Source: UBA2108 sp963925495
GTDB lineage: Bacteria; Bacteroidota; Bacteroidia; Flavobacteriales_G; Salibacteraceae
Reading direction: 5' to 3'
Assembly: GCA_963925495.1 (NCBI GenBank)
Contig: CAWUST010000032.1
Coordinates: 17,969 to 81,968, forward strand
DNA: 64,000 nucleotides
A program made the translations under genes and the position numbers. The notes below the pieces were generated by a model. The model had not been told where the DNA came from, did not search any database, and saw only the letters and a program-made list of their open reading frames with translations. Shown here piece after piece: positions 1 to 8,883 of this stretch (positions within the stretch are counted from its first letter, which is position 1; each line of letters opens with the position of its first letter).

Positions 1-116
1 ACCAACAAATTGCTTTTGATTTAAGCTCTAGTAGAGAGGCAACCTCCCGTTTACTCAAAAATTTAGAGAGAAAAGGGAAAGTGAAATTACAAAGAAATTT
101 GATTGAACTTCTGTAA
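1..116 (+). CDS. Crp/Fnr-family regulator, C-terminal end (partial)
   Basis: The window opens inside this gene, and only the last 37 codons remain (reading from base 3, stop at 114-116). They read as the end of a winged-helix domain of the Crp/Fnr type: the pattern SSSREATSRLLKNLERKG is the recognition helix and following turn of that family, and the last residues form a short wing. The effector-binding cyclic-nucleotide-like domain lies outside the window, so the signal cannot be guessed. It is followed after about 55 bases by a small membrane protein on the same strand, which may be under its control. Family call is good; function is not determinable from this fragment. Confidence 0.75.
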   Translation, partial: QQIAFDLSSSREATSRLLKNLERKGKVKLQRNLIELL

Positions 117-172
117 CAAACATCACTAAAATTGGATTGAATTACTTGTTAATTTGTACTATTAAAACAAGT

Positions 173-394
173 ATGACGAAGTTAAATGATTGGAAATTTT
201 GGGGTTTAGTATCCCTTACATTGGGCTTAGCACCTTTTTATCCCGAACCACATATTGTTGGAAAAGTACAATGGATATTAGGTGGGGCAGAAGGAATGTT
301 GTTTATGGATTGGTTTGATGTTGTTTTACATGGAACCCCATGGGTAATGTTTCTTATTGCTTTGGTAAAAACTTTTGTTCTAAAAAGCAAATAA
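173..394 (+). CDS. small membrane protein of unknown function
   Basis: A 73-residue protein if started at the ATG at 173. The frame is open from an earlier ATG at 137, but the extra 12 residues look unlike a leader and the segment after Met13 begins with the charged stretch MTKLNDWKFWG expected before a membrane helix. Two hydrophobic segments are visible (around WGLVSLTLGLAPF and the final VMFLIALVKTFVL), joined by a loop with GGAEGMLFMDWFD. Short proteins of this kind are often labelled RND transporter in Bacteroidota genomes; that name is not justified because the protein is far too small to be a pump. The position behind a Crp/Fnr gene suggests co-regulation. No biochemical role can be assigned. 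Confidence 0.65.
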   Translation: MTKLNDWKFWGLVSLTLGLAPFYPEPHIVGKVQWILGGAEGMLFMDWFDVVLHGTPWVMFLIALVKTFVLKSK

Positions 395-423
395 AAAAGG
401 CCTGACGATCGCCAAGCCTTTTT
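393..423. terminator. intrinsic terminator, probably bidirectional
   Basis: The stem AAAAAGGC pairs with GCCTTTTT across a GC-containing loop, with A-rich and T-rich flanks on the two sides. It directly follows the stop codon of the small membrane protein and also lies downstream of ndk, which runs toward it on the other strand. Confidence 0.75.
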
Positions 424-480
424 AAAATTCCAAACAAAAAGTAAAAGACAATTTGTGTCTATACTTCTTGAGTAAATGAA

Positions 481-900
481 TTAATACATTTCTCTTCCAG
501 CAAAAAAGTAAGATCCTTCAATCTGAGCATTTTCGTCAGAATCTGAACCATGTACAGCATTTTTAGCTTTACTTTCTGCAAATTCAGCTCTTAACGTTCC
601 TTCAGCAGCTTCGCTTGGGTCAGTAGCTCCAATTAGTGTCCTGAAATCTAAAACAGCGTTATCTTTTTCAAGAATTGCAGCTACAATTGGTCCTGAACTC
701 ATATAATCAACTAACTCTCCGTAAAATGGACGTTCAGCATGTACTTCATAAAAAGATCCTGCCTCAGCGCTAGAAAGTTGAGTTTTTTTCATTGCTACTA
801 TTCTAAAACCACCTTGAACTATTTTGTCCAAAATTGCTCCAGTTAAACCTTTGGCAACTGCCTCTGGTTTTATCATTGTAAATGTTCTGTTACTTGCCAT
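481..900 (-). CDS. ndk: nucleoside diphosphate kinase
   Basis: A 139-residue cytoplasmic enzyme that moves the gamma phosphate from ATP to other NDPs through a phospho-histidine intermediate, balancing the NTP and dNTP pools. The active-site sequence NAVHGSDS is present with the catalytic histidine at residue 117, and the N-terminal TMIKPEAV strand that is diagnostic for the family is intact. Length matches bacterial Ndk (about 140). It starts at the ATG at 900 behind a leader of about 35 bases from a TACTTTTG promoter box. It stands alone, converging with the small membrane gene across a shared terminator. Confidence 0.96.
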   Translation of the reverse strand: MASNRTFTMIKPEAVAKGLTGAILDKIVQGGFRIVAMKKTQLSSAEAGSFYEVHAERPFYGELVDYMSSGPIVAAILEKDNAVLDFRTLIGATDPSEAAEGTLRAEFAESKAKNAVHGSDSDENAQIEGSYFFAGREMY

Positions 901-936
901 TATTCTTTATTTTTTATCCCGATAATTATCGGCGGG

Positions 937-944
937 CAAAAGTA
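937..944 (-). promoter_or_regulatory. ndk promoter -7 box
   Basis: On the minus strand the bases read TACTTTTG, matching the Bacteroidota -7 consensus TAnnTTTG. Between it and the ndk start lies a near-palindrome at 918-936 (CCCGATAATTATCGG with a GGG end), which would form a hairpin in the 5' leader. Confidence 0.65.
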
Positions 945-1492
945 GTTTTTTCTTTCTGTTTAATGAGGTAGAAAATTTAATGGATTTGAAAGAGTAGCAA
1001 CAAGTGAATCTAAAATAATAGTATACCAACATTTGATATGTTCTGTTTCAGGAAAGAATGTTAAAGGATATAGCTGAGGTAACCAAGCTTATAAATGAGA
1101 GTAACAACCATGTCGTGAGTTTGCCCTCTAAATAGTGTTTTTACCTTCTGTTTATTTCATGTGTTCTACGTTGAACTAATCCTCCTACGTCGGAGGCTAA
1201 ACAAGAATGGGAGATACTCAAAATAACCAACCGATTTTTATTCACTAAATAATATAAGCTAAAAGATAGGATTAAAAAAAGTAAGAGCACATTAGAGCGT
1301 GCTATTGACATGGTTTCAGAGTTTGGGATTATTAACCTCTAAAACTTGCAATAGCAATTGAATCTAGAAGTCTGTTTCAAATTTTATTTGACTATAACAA
1401 ATAATTTCTTCAATTAACAAATATTCCAAATTTCAAGAATGCCGCTCCTAGATAAAAGTTATCTTCGCAACCGTTTACAGGTAAACTAAAAA
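945..1492. other. gene-free stretch with decayed coding traces
   Basis: About 550 bases without an intact gene. One plus-strand frame reads in patches: 1058-1135 gives a 25-residue helical stretch starting MLKDIAEVTKLINE, and 1175-1342 gives 55 codons with a single internal stop at 1250, ending in lysine-rich helical sequence (KDRIKKSKSTLERAIDM). I do not recognise a family and cannot exclude chance. A 16-base near-palindrome CCTCCTACGTCGGAGG sits at 1181-1196. A TATCTTCG sequence at 1460-1467 is a weak -7-like candidate for the marR operon. Confidence 0.4.
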
Positions 1493-1942
1493 ATGGAAAA
1501 ACCGGATATAGAAAATAATTTAGGATATTTACTTAATTCTACGACCAATGCACTTAATACATTAATGCAACGGGTTATCCTTGCTGAAGGTGTTTTGGTT
1601 CCGTTGGAACAAGTCAAGCTCTTGATTTTTATAAGTTTCCATGATGGGACTACCCAACAAGCGATTTGCGACAAAATGCAAAAAGCTAAAACAGGTATTT
1701 CCAGATTGGTAGATGGTTTAGTGAAAAAAAAAATGGTCTTTCGCATAGAGAATGAATACGATAGGAGGAATAAGAACTTGTTTATTACTGAAAAAGGACT
1801 TGCTGTTAGAGACAAATTTCATCCACTCGCCTTTCAGAATTTGCAGACACTAGAAAATGACTTAGGTAAATCGGAAAGTGCTGAACTTAAGGAGCATTTG
1901 CTTACTATTAGAAGCATCATTCTAAACAAAATAAACAAATAA
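1493..1942 (+). CDS. MarR-family transcriptional regulator
   Basis: A 149-residue winged-helix protein of usual MarR length (about 140-150). The DNA-binding segment runs roughly residues 55-100: GTTQQAICDKMQKAKTGISR is the helix-turn-helix, followed by the wing with basic residues YDRRNKNLFIT. MarR proteins bind as dimers to palindromes near their own promoter and release DNA on binding small phenolic or amphipathic ligands. It is the first gene of a four-gene efflux operon, two bases ahead of the adaptor gene, so it most likely represses that operon. The ligand is unknown. The start at the ATG at 1493 leaves a normal N-terminal dimerisation helix. Confidence 0.88.
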   Translation: MEKPDIENNLGYLLNSTTNALNTLMQRVILAEGVLVPLEQVKLLIFISFHDGTTQQAICDKMQKAKTGISRLVDGLVKKKMVFRIENEYDRRNKNLFITEKGLAVRDKFHPLAFQNLQTLENDLGKSESAELKEHLLTIRSIILNKINK

Positions 1943-1944
1943 AA

Positions 1945-3063
1945 ATGAAAAGACAGGTTACAATAATTATAGGTATAGTAATCATTGCTTCTGCAATTGG
2001 AATTATGAAATACATGGAGGCTCAGAAAATATCTCCTGAAAAGAAAATGGGAAACAATGGTGTTCCTACCGTCATAGTTAAAGCTTTAAAAACTAGATGG
2101 GTGAAAAATGAAATTTCAATAACGGGTAAGTTGATTTCAGAAAAAAGAATTGAAATATTTTCAGAGGTTCAAGGTGTTTTGTTGTCTTCGGGTAAATTGT
2201 TTAAAGAAGGAATGCGATTTAGCCAAGGAGAAAGAATGCTGAAAATCGATAGCACTGAATTTTACTTGAATCTGTTATCGAACAAATCGAGTTATTTAAA
2301 TTTACTTGTGCAACTCGGCCCCGATATTAAATACGATTTCCCCGAAGCATATAACAAATGGAATAAATATTTAGAGAGTATAGATGCAACTCAACCAATA
2401 GCAGACTTGCCAAATGTTAAAAATAAAAAATACAGAAATTTCCTTACTTCTCGAGAAGTATATAAGCAGTATTATAGTATTAAAAGTCAAGAAGAGAAAT
2501 TATCAAAATATAATCTAAGCGCCCCTTTTTCAGGTGTTTTGAGCCAGGGAAATTTACAGCCAGGTACAATGATTAGAATAGGACAAAAACTAGGAACTTT
2601 TCTTCAGTCTGGTTCTTATGAGTTAGAAGTTGCGGTAAGCTTAACCGATGCCAATCTTATAAAAATTGGAGATAGTGTTTTGTTACACTCTCAAAATTTG
2701 TCCAATACTTGGCAGGGAGAAGTAAAGAGATTGTCTCAGCATATAGACCAAGCAACTCAAACCATTAAAGTTTATATACAAATAAATTCTAATGATTTAA
2801 GAGAGGGGATGTACCTCTCTGGAAAAATTATTTCTGGAGGGTTCCCAAATGCCATAAAAATTCCACGAGATCTATTAATTGGGGTGAATCAAGTTTATTT
2901 AGTAGAAGACTCTATTTTAAACCTGAAAAGCGTAAATGTTCTTAAAATTGGCGAAAGTGAAGTTGTAATTAACGGGATTGAAGATGGCCAGTTGACAATG
3001 AATCAGGTTTTTAGCTCGGCATTTAACGGAATGAAAATTTCCCCAAAAATAATTGTCGATTAG
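1945..3063 (+). CDS. RND efflux periplasmic adaptor (membrane fusion protein)
   Basis: A 372-residue HlyD/AcrA-like adaptor that bridges an inner-membrane RND pump and an outer-membrane channel. The N-terminus has a hydrophobic anchor (VTIIIGIVIIASAIGIM) and no lipobox. The two halves of the lipoyl-like domain are visible as the IFSEVQGVLLSSG segment near residue 75 and the APFSGVLSQGNLQPG segment near residue 195. The helical hairpin between them is fairly short, and the beta-barrel and membrane-proximal domains follow. It lies between the MarR gene and the pump gene with gaps of one or two bases, so translation is probably coupled. Substrate cannot be read from the sequence. Confidence 0.88.
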   Translation: MKRQVTIIIGIVIIASAIGIMKYMEAQKISPEKKMGNNGVPTVIVKALKTRWVKNEISITGKLISEKRIEIFSEVQGVLLSSGKLFKEGMRFSQGERMLKIDSTEFYLNLLSNKSSYLNLLVQLGPDIKYDFPEAYNKWNKYLESIDATQPIADLPNVKNKKYRNFLTSREVYKQYYSIKSQEEKLSKYNLSAPFSGVLSQGNLQPGTMIRIGQKLGTFLQSGSYELEVAVSLTDANLIKIGDSVLLHSQNLSNTWQGEVKRLSQHIDQATQTIKVYIQINSNDLREGMYLSGKIISGGFPNAIKIPRDLLIGVNQVYLVEDSILNLKSVNVLKIGESEVVINGIEDGQLTMNQVFSSAFNGMKISPKIIVD

Positions 3064-3064
3064 C

Positions 3065-6000
3065 ATGAGAAATTTAATTACATACTTTATTAAGTATCCG
3101 GTTGCTGGTAACACCATTATGGTTCTCATCATGATATTCGGGTGGTTTGGGCTTCAGAGTTGGAAGAAAAACTTTTTTCCTGTTTCGGAAAGTAGAATAG
3201 TAAAAATTGAAACTACTTACCCGGGTTCAGCTCCTGAAGAGATTGAAAAAGGAATAGTATTAAAAATTGAGAATAATTTAAGAGGGGTTACTGGAATTGA
3301 GCAAGTAAGTTCGGTTAGCAGTGAAAACTCAGGTGTAATAACCATTGAAGTACAAAAAAAATACGATACGGATTTAATTCTTCAGGATGTAAAAAATGCA
3401 GTGGATAGAATCCCTTCATTTCCAGATGGAATGGAACCTCCAGTAATTTATAAGCAAGAAGGGAGAAACTTCGCTATTAGCTTTGCTATCAGTGGCGAAG
3501 TAAGTCTTAATACCTTAAAGAAATTTGCGCAAAAAGTAGAAAGTGATTTATTGGCAATTGATGGATTAAGTAAAATTTCACTCACTGGATTCCCGGATGA
3601 AGAAATAGAAATTGCAATTAGAGAAAATGATTTACAAGCATATAATCTAACTTTTTCGCAGGTAAATATTGCAGTAAAAAACGCCAATTTGGAAATTACT
3701 GGTGGTAGACTGAAAAGTGAAAAAGAAGAACTAATTATTAGAGCAAATACAAAGGAATATTATGCTGAAAAGTTTAGAGATATTGTAGTTAAAACATCGG
3801 ATGCTGGAAAAATAATTAGATTATTTCAAGTAGCAGATATTCGTGATGTGTGGGCGGAATCACCCAATAGAAATTACCTGAACGGTGAGCCAACTGTAAT
3901 TGTAGAAGTTAGTAATACGATTGAAGAGGATATATTGGATATTACCGAAAGTGTCTCCCTTTACATGGAAGAATTTAATGCGGAAAATGACGTGGTTAAA
4001 GCCACATTGGTGCGAGATGGTTCAACAACTTTAAATGGAAGAATAGATTTGTTGATGACCAATGGGATCATGGGTTTTTTCCTGGTTTTGTTGTTCTTGG
4101 CTGTTTTTCTGCACATTCGATTGGCTTTTTGGGTTGCTCTTAGTATTCCTGTCGCTTTTATGGGAATGTTTATAGTTGGGGCCAATAGTGATGTATCTAT
4201 AAATGTAATTTCTCTTTTTGGAATGATACTGGTTATCGGTATTTTAGTAGATGACGGAATTGTAATTGGTGAAAATATTTATAAAAAATATGAGGAAGGC
4301 ATGGAGCCTATTCAAGCCGCGGTTGAAGGAACAATGCAAGTTTTACCTGCTGTGTTTTCAGCGATTTTAACTACTGCTATTGCTTTTTCGACTTTCTTTT
4401 TCTTAGATGGCCGTTTAGGAGATTTTGCACCAGATATGGCTTTTGTAGTAATAAGTACATTGGCTTTTTCATTGGTAGAAGGAGCCTTTATTTTACCTGC
4501 TCACGTTGCGCATTCAAGAGCTTTAAGTAAAGATGCTACAAAGAACAAAGTGGAAATATTTTTTGATAATATAATGAGCCGACTTCGCGATAAATACTAT
4601 GCTCCATTTCTACAATTTTCCATGCGCAATTGGGTTTTGGTATTATCGTTTCCTATTGCACTTTTTCTTATAACTATTGGTGGAATAAAAGGTGGATTTA
4701 TTCAATTGACTTTTTTCCCTTCTATTGAGCAAGATTTTATAAATGTTCAATTGGAAATGCCCGCAGGAACGAGAGAAAGCGTAACTGAAAAAGTATTGCA
4801 ACGAATTGAAAAAGGAGCAATTGCGCTTAGTGATTCGCTGCAAGGAACTCGTGAGGACGGAAAACCAATCATTGAAAATACATTACTGAAAATCGGGCCT
4901 AGTCCAAATGTTGGGAAGGTGGAAATTCGCTTGCTTGGAGCCGAAGAACGAGCCATGAAAAGTCAATTAATAGCAAATTTAATTCGCAAAGAAGTTGGCG
5001 AAATTTATGATGCTGAAAAGTTGCTCTATTCCATATCAACGCCTTTTGGAAAGCCGATATCCGTTTCATTGCTTGGGAATAATTTATCGGAATTAGAAAA
5101 TGCAAAAAAAGAACTTAAAGCGGAATTAAATAACCTTCCGGCTCTTACTAATATTGCTGATAATGACAAGCAAGGTGCACGTGAACTAACCATTAAACTT
5201 AAAAACAAGGCATACCAACTTGGGCTTACTATGGGCGATGTAATTTCACAAGTTCGACAAGGGTATTTTGGACAAGAAGTACAGCGCTTACAAAGAGGTT
5301 TAGATGAGGTAAAAGTTTGGGTACGCTACCCAATTGCCGATAGAACTTCAGTAAGTAGACTTGAAAGTATGCGAATAAGAACTCAAGCGGGTTTGGAGGT
5401 TCCTTTTAATGAAATAGCGAGCTACGAAATAGATAGAGGCATTGTTGCAATAAATCACTTGGATGGACAACGTGAAGTTAGAATTGAAGCCGATATGGGT
5501 GATTCGGAAGTTTCTTCTGCAGATATAATGGCTAATGTTAAAGACAGTATATTACCTTCGATTTTAACTAAATATCCTTCTTTAAGTGTTGCTTTTGAAG
5601 GGCAAAGCAAAGAACAGGCAAAAATGAAAAAATCGGGTAGTTCAGTTATCCCAATAATTCTATTGCTTATGTTGGCCACTATTACATTGACTTTTAGATC
5701 TTTATGGCAGACAGTTGTAGTTTTTATTACTATTCCATTTGCAATAATTGGTGTAGGATGGGGGCATTTTTTTCACGGTCATGCTATCAGCCTTCTTTCC
5801 ATGTTTGGGGTAATAGCGCTCATAGGAATTATGGTAAATGATAGTCTCGTTTTTATAAGTAGGGTAAACGAGTTAGTAAAAAAGCACAGAGATTTTGACA
5901 ATGCTGTTTTTGAGGCTGGGAAATCAAGGTTCAGGGCAATTGTACTAACTTCAGTTACTACCGTTGCTGGACTTATGCCACTTATTTTTGAAACAAGTTT

Positions 6001-6202
6001 TCAAGCTCAATTTCTTATTCCTATGGCAATTACAGTAGCATATGGAATGTTGATTGCAACTTTTATTACTTTAATTGTCCTTCCTGTATTTTTAGTTGTA
6101 TTGAATAGAATTAAAGTTCATGTCAATTGGTTTTGGACAGGTAAAAAGCCAAGTTACGAAGAAGTAGAACCAGCAATAATGGAATTAGAATTTGAAAAAT
6201 AA
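3065..6202 (+). CDS. RND-superfamily efflux pump (inner-membrane permease)
   Basis: A 1045-residue proton-driven pump of AcrB size. The frame is open from a TTG at 3053, but that overlaps the preceding stop; the ATG at 3065, one base after the adaptor gene, gives the standard cytoplasmic start MRNLITYFIKYPVAGNTIM before the first membrane helix. There are two repeats of one plus five helices with large periplasmic loops. The TM4 proton-relay pair is present (VIGILVDDGIVIGEN). At the position where AcrB has its essential TM10 lysine the sequence is IGIMVNDSLVF, without lysine, as in some other Bacteroidota RND pumps. Substrate is unknown; drugs, bile-like compounds or metals are possible. Confidence 0.92.
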   Translation: MRNLITYFIKYPVAGNTIMVLIMIFGWFGLQSWKKNFFPVSESRIVKIETTYPGSAPEEIEKGIVLKIENNLRGVTGIEQVSSVSSENSGVITIEVQKKYDTDLILQDVKNAVDRIPSFPDGMEPPVIYKQEGRNFAISFAISGEVSLNTLKKFAQKVESDLLAIDGLSKISLTGFPDEEIEIAIRENDLQAYNLTFSQVNIAVKNANLEITGGRLKSEKEELIIRANTKEYYAEKFRDIVVKTSDAGKIIRLFQVADIRDVWAESPNRNYLNGEPTVIVEVSNTIEEDILDITESVSLYMEEFNAENDVVKATLVRDGSTTLNGRIDLLMTNGIMGFFLVLLFLAVFLHIRLAFWVALSIPVAFMGMFIVGANSDVSINVISLFGMILVIGILVDDGIVIGENIYKKYEEGMEPIQAAVEGTMQVLPAVFSAILTTAIAFSTFFFLDGRLGDFAPDMAFVVISTLAFSLVEGAFILPAHVAHSRALSKDATKNKVEIFFDNIMSRLRDKYYAPFLQFSMRNWVLVLSFPIALFLITIGGIKGGFIQLTFFPSIEQDFINVQLEMPAGTRESVTEKVLQRIEKGAIALSDSLQGTREDGKPIIENTLLKIGPSPNVGKVEIRLLGAEERAMKSQLIANLIRKEVGEIYDAEKLLYSISTPFGKPISVSLLGNNLSELENAKKELKAELNNLPALTNIADNDKQGARELTIKLKNKAYQLGLTMGDVISQVRQGYFGQEVQRLQRGLDEVKVWVRYPIADRTSVSRLESMRIRTQAGLEVPFNEIASYEIDRGIVAINHLDGQREVRIEADMGDSEVSSADIMANVKDSILPSILTKYPSLSVAFEGQSKEQAKMKKSGSSVIPIILLLMLATITLTFRSLWQTVVVFITIPFAIIGVGWGHFFHGHAISLLSMFGVIALIGIMVNDSLVFISRVNELVKKHRDFDNAVFEAGKSRFRAIVLTSVTTVAGLMPLIFETSFQAQFLIPMAITVAYGMLIATFITLIVLPVFLVVLNRIKVHVNWFWTGKKPSYEEVEPAIMELEFEK

Positions 6203-6207
6203 GTAGT

Positions 6208-7521
6208 ATGAGAATAGTAATAATCCTTTCATTTGTTCTGTTTTCTGAGCTAGTTTTGGCTCAAGAATATAAACTCGATAAAGTTTTGGAGTTGGCTTTG
6301 GCCAATAATCACAACATAAAAGTTTTTCAAAACAACGTTATTATCGCTGATAATATTGCTGATCCTGGAAATGCTGGATTGTTACCACAGTTTAGCTTAA
6401 ATGGCGGAGTAAATTACTCTAGCAACGATACCAAGTTAGAATTACTTGCTCAACCTAAGCCAGTTGCAATTGAGCAAGCGGGGGCGGAGTCTATTTCTGC
6501 CAATTTAGGTTTGGGGTTAAACTGGGTTATTTTCGATGGAATGGCCATGTTTAGAAACTACGACAAGTTGAAAATATTAATTGATTTAGAGGATGTTAAA
6601 ACTCGGGCTAGCGTTGAGAACACACTTATGCTGGTTATTTCTAATTACTATCAAATGGCAAGTGCAATCAACAATGTGAAAATATCATCGCAGTCTATAG
6701 CCATTACCAATGACAGACTAAGAAGAGCAAAAGCAAAACACGAAGTTGGAGCTAGTTCAAGTATAGATTATTTAAGTGCTCAAGTTGATTTGAATACCGA
6801 TAGCGTTACCCTCATTAATTCTAAGGCTCAATTGGAAAAAGCTGCGAATAATTTAAACCAGTTAACTGGCTATCAACTCTCTGATGGTTTTACGATTTCG
6901 GGGGATGTTGATATTGAAACAAGAATGGTTTATCAAGAATTGGTGAAACAAGCAAACTCAAACAATGCTCAATTATTAAATGCCGAGTATTCCAGACTTG
7001 CCGCAGAAAAAAACATGAAAATCACTGAGTCAGGTTATGCTCCAATTATTGCATTAAGTGGAAGTTATGGCTTAAATTATGTTGAAAATGAAATTGGTAA
7101 TTTACTAAGTAATAGAAGTCTGGGTTATTCTGCTGGAGTTACGCTTAGCTATCCTATTTTTCAGGCAAATATCAGGAAAATAAAAGCCCAAAATGCCAAA
7201 GTAGCTTTATTGAGTAGTGAAGAAATTAGGCTGAATACCATAGACCAATTAAAAACTGATATGAATAACGCTTGGATTGATTATGAAAGAAATTTGGCTG
7301 TGTTGGAAATGGAAAAACGAAATTTAAAAAATGCTGAGGTTAATTTCACTAGAAGCCGAGAACTGTATCAGTTGGGAAATGTAACCAATGTTCAGTTTCG
7401 TGCTGCACAACTCAATTATTTGAGAACTCAAGTGAATATAATAAACAGCAAATACCAAGTTCGATTAAGCGAATTTGAACTGATTCGATTGAGTGGAATG
7501 CTAATTCAGAAAGGAAATTAA
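6208..7521 (+). CDS. TolC-family outer-membrane channel
   Basis: A 437-residue protein with signal peptide (MRIVIILSFVLFSELVLAQ) and the long alpha-helical duplicate architecture of TolC/OprM channels, with conserved features such as LALANNHNIKVF early and ELYQLGNVTNVQFRAAQLNYL near the end, the repeat motif that closes the helical barrel. It follows the pump gene after five bases and completes a tripartite efflux system spanning both membranes. It has no lipobox, so it is TolC-like rather than OprM-like in anchoring. The operon seems to end here. Confidence 0.92.
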   Translation: MRIVIILSFVLFSELVLAQEYKLDKVLELALANNHNIKVFQNNVIIADNIADPGNAGLLPQFSLNGGVNYSSNDTKLELLAQPKPVAIEQAGAESISANLGLGLNWVIFDGMAMFRNYDKLKILIDLEDVKTRASVENTLMLVISNYYQMASAINNVKISSQSIAITNDRLRRAKAKHEVGASSSIDYLSAQVDLNTDSVTLINSKAQLEKAANNLNQLTGYQLSDGFTISGDVDIETRMVYQELVKQANSNNAQLLNAEYSRLAAEKNMKITESGYAPIIALSGSYGLNYVENEIGNLLSNRSLGYSAGVTLSYPIFQANIRKIKAQNAKVALLSSEEIRLNTIDQLKTDMNNAWIDYERNLAVLEMEKRNLKNAEVNFTRSRELYQLGNVTNVQFRAAQLNYLRTQVNIINSKYQVRLSEFELIRLSGMLIQKGN

Positions 7522-7586
7522 AGGACTTCTGTTTGTAATTTATTTAGAATAGATTTTCAGATTTTGCTTTCTCAAAATCAAAACCT

Positions 7587-7594
7587 TACCTTTG
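7587..7594 (+). promoter_or_regulatory. -7 box just before the first desaturase
   Basis: TACCTTTG matches TAnnTTTG. Only four bases separate it from the GTG start at 7599, so the transcript probably begins at or next to the start codon. Confidence 0.6.
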
Positions 7595-7598
7595 TATT

Positions 7599-8687
7599 GT
7601 GAAACGAGTAAAATTTGTGAGTACGAATAATGATGAATTTTATCGCACACTGCGAAAAAAAGTAAATCGTTATTTTAAAGATAACAACGTTAAGAAAACA
7701 GGAAACTTAGGTTTGTACATTAAAGCCATAATTTTGTTTTCAGCTCTTTTGGGATCGTTATTGATTATGGTGGTTTCGCCACAATTACCCATTCTTGTTT
7801 TCTTCTCAATATGGTTACTTATGGGGGTAAGCATGGCTGGAATTGGCTTGTCGGTTATGCACGAAGCGGTGCATGGTAGCTTTTCTTCAAATCGAAAAAT
7901 AAATGATTTTTTAGGGCACGCTGCTATGTTTTTTGTCGGCGGATTTGCTGAAAATTGGAGGATTCAACACAATCAATTGCACCATACCTATACTAACGTT
8001 GCCAATTTAGACGAAGATATAAATCCAGCTTTTTCGGTGGTTCGTTTATCCACTAAGTTTCCGCTAAAGCCTGCTCATAAATTCCAGTATATCTATGCTT
8101 GGTTTCTTTATTGCCTAATGACACTTATGTGGGTTACTACCAAAGATTTTAGTCAATTGTTAAGGTTTAAAAGACAAGGTTTTTATGACAACCGTTCCTC
8201 AGAATACACAAAAGAATGGATAAGGCTTATCTTATTTAAAGTGTTGTACTACGCTATATTTATTGGTCTTTTATTGAACTTTTCATCGTATTCACTTTTG
8301 TTTGTGATTTCTGGATTTCTTATCATGCATTTTATTGCTGGTTTTATTTTGGGGATCGTTTTTCAGCCTGCACATGTTACCACTAATGCACAATTTCCAG
8401 AAACGAACGACGAAGACAATATTTTAAATAGTTGGGCAGCACACCAGTTAATTACAACTCAAAATTTTGCCATGAACAACAGATGGCTGAGTTGGTATGT
8501 TGGTGGATTGAATTTTCAGATTGAACACCATTTGTTTCCCACCATTAGCCATGTGCATTTTAAGGCAATATCTAAAATTGTGCAAGAAGTCGTTAAAGAG
8601 TATAATCTTCCATATTATGCTCAACCTAGTTTTCGTTCAGCGATTTACGACCATGCTAAAATGTTGGTTCGGCTGGGAAAGTCCTAG
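7599..8687 (+). CDS. membrane fatty acid desaturase, copy 1
   Basis: A 362-residue integral membrane di-iron desaturase that introduces a double bond into an acyl chain. All three histidine boxes are present: HEAVHG near residue 88, HNQLHHT near 126, and QIEHHLF near 306. The glutamine in the third box is typical of front-end and linoleoyl-CoA-type desaturases, but no cytochrome b5 domain is attached, so the electron donor is separate. Four to six membrane segments surround the boxes. The start is a GTG at 7599; alignment with the second copy (MKRVKF against MQRVKF) supports it. Regiospecificity cannot be read from sequence. It likely helps tune membrane fluidity. Confidence 0.9.
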   Translation: MKRVKFVSTNNDEFYRTLRKKVNRYFKDNNVKKTGNLGLYIKAIILFSALLGSLLIMVVSPQLPILVFFSIWLLMGVSMAGIGLSVMHEAVHGSFSSNRKINDFLGHAAMFFVGGFAENWRIQHNQLHHTYTNVANLDEDINPAFSVVRLSTKFPLKPAHKFQYIYAWFLYCLMTLMWVTTKDFSQLLRFKRQGFYDNRSSEYTKEWIRLILFKVLYYAIFIGLLLNFSSYSLLFVISGFLIMHFIAGFILGIVFQPAHVTTNAQFPETNDEDNILNSWAAHQLITTQNFAMNNRWLSWYVGGLNFQIEHHLFPTISHVHFKAISKIVQEVVKEYNLPYYAQPSFRSAIYDHAKMLVRLGKS

Positions 8688-8730
8688 TTCCCTGTCCTAC
8701 AATAAATTCAAGATTCAAAAAGGAGACTCC

Positions 8731-8760
8731 CGCGGATAAACGCAGATTATCGCAGATCTA
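8731..8760 (+). repeat. three tandem 10-base units
   Basis: Three consecutive decamers begin CGCRGAT: CGCGGATAAA, CGCAGATTAT, CGCAGATCTA. Sequences of this type occur as dispersed intergenic repeats in Bacteroidota. It lies between the two desaturase genes, upstream of the second promoter. Confidence 0.6.
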
Positions 8761-8857
8761 AAAAAAATACAATCCTACTTAATACAATAAATTCAATATT
8801 CAACATTCAATGTTTAAACTTTAACAAGGGCAATATATTTTCTCTAACCAAGAGAGT

Positions 8858-8865
8858 TATATTTG
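8858..8865 (+). promoter_or_regulatory. -7 box of the second desaturase
   Basis: TATATTTG matches TAnnTTTG. It shows that the in-frame TTG at 8863 belongs to the promoter and cannot be the start codon. Confidence 0.7.
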
Positions 8866-8883
8866 CGTTTTAAAAATGAAAAT

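Noticed and set aside
1175..1342. Possible decayed transposase or regulator
   Set aside because: One frame looks protein-like with a single stop, but no motif or inverted repeat ends support a mobile element.
3053..3064. TTG start for the RND pump
   Set aside because: It would overlap the adaptor stop; the ATG one base after that stop gives the normal family N-terminus.
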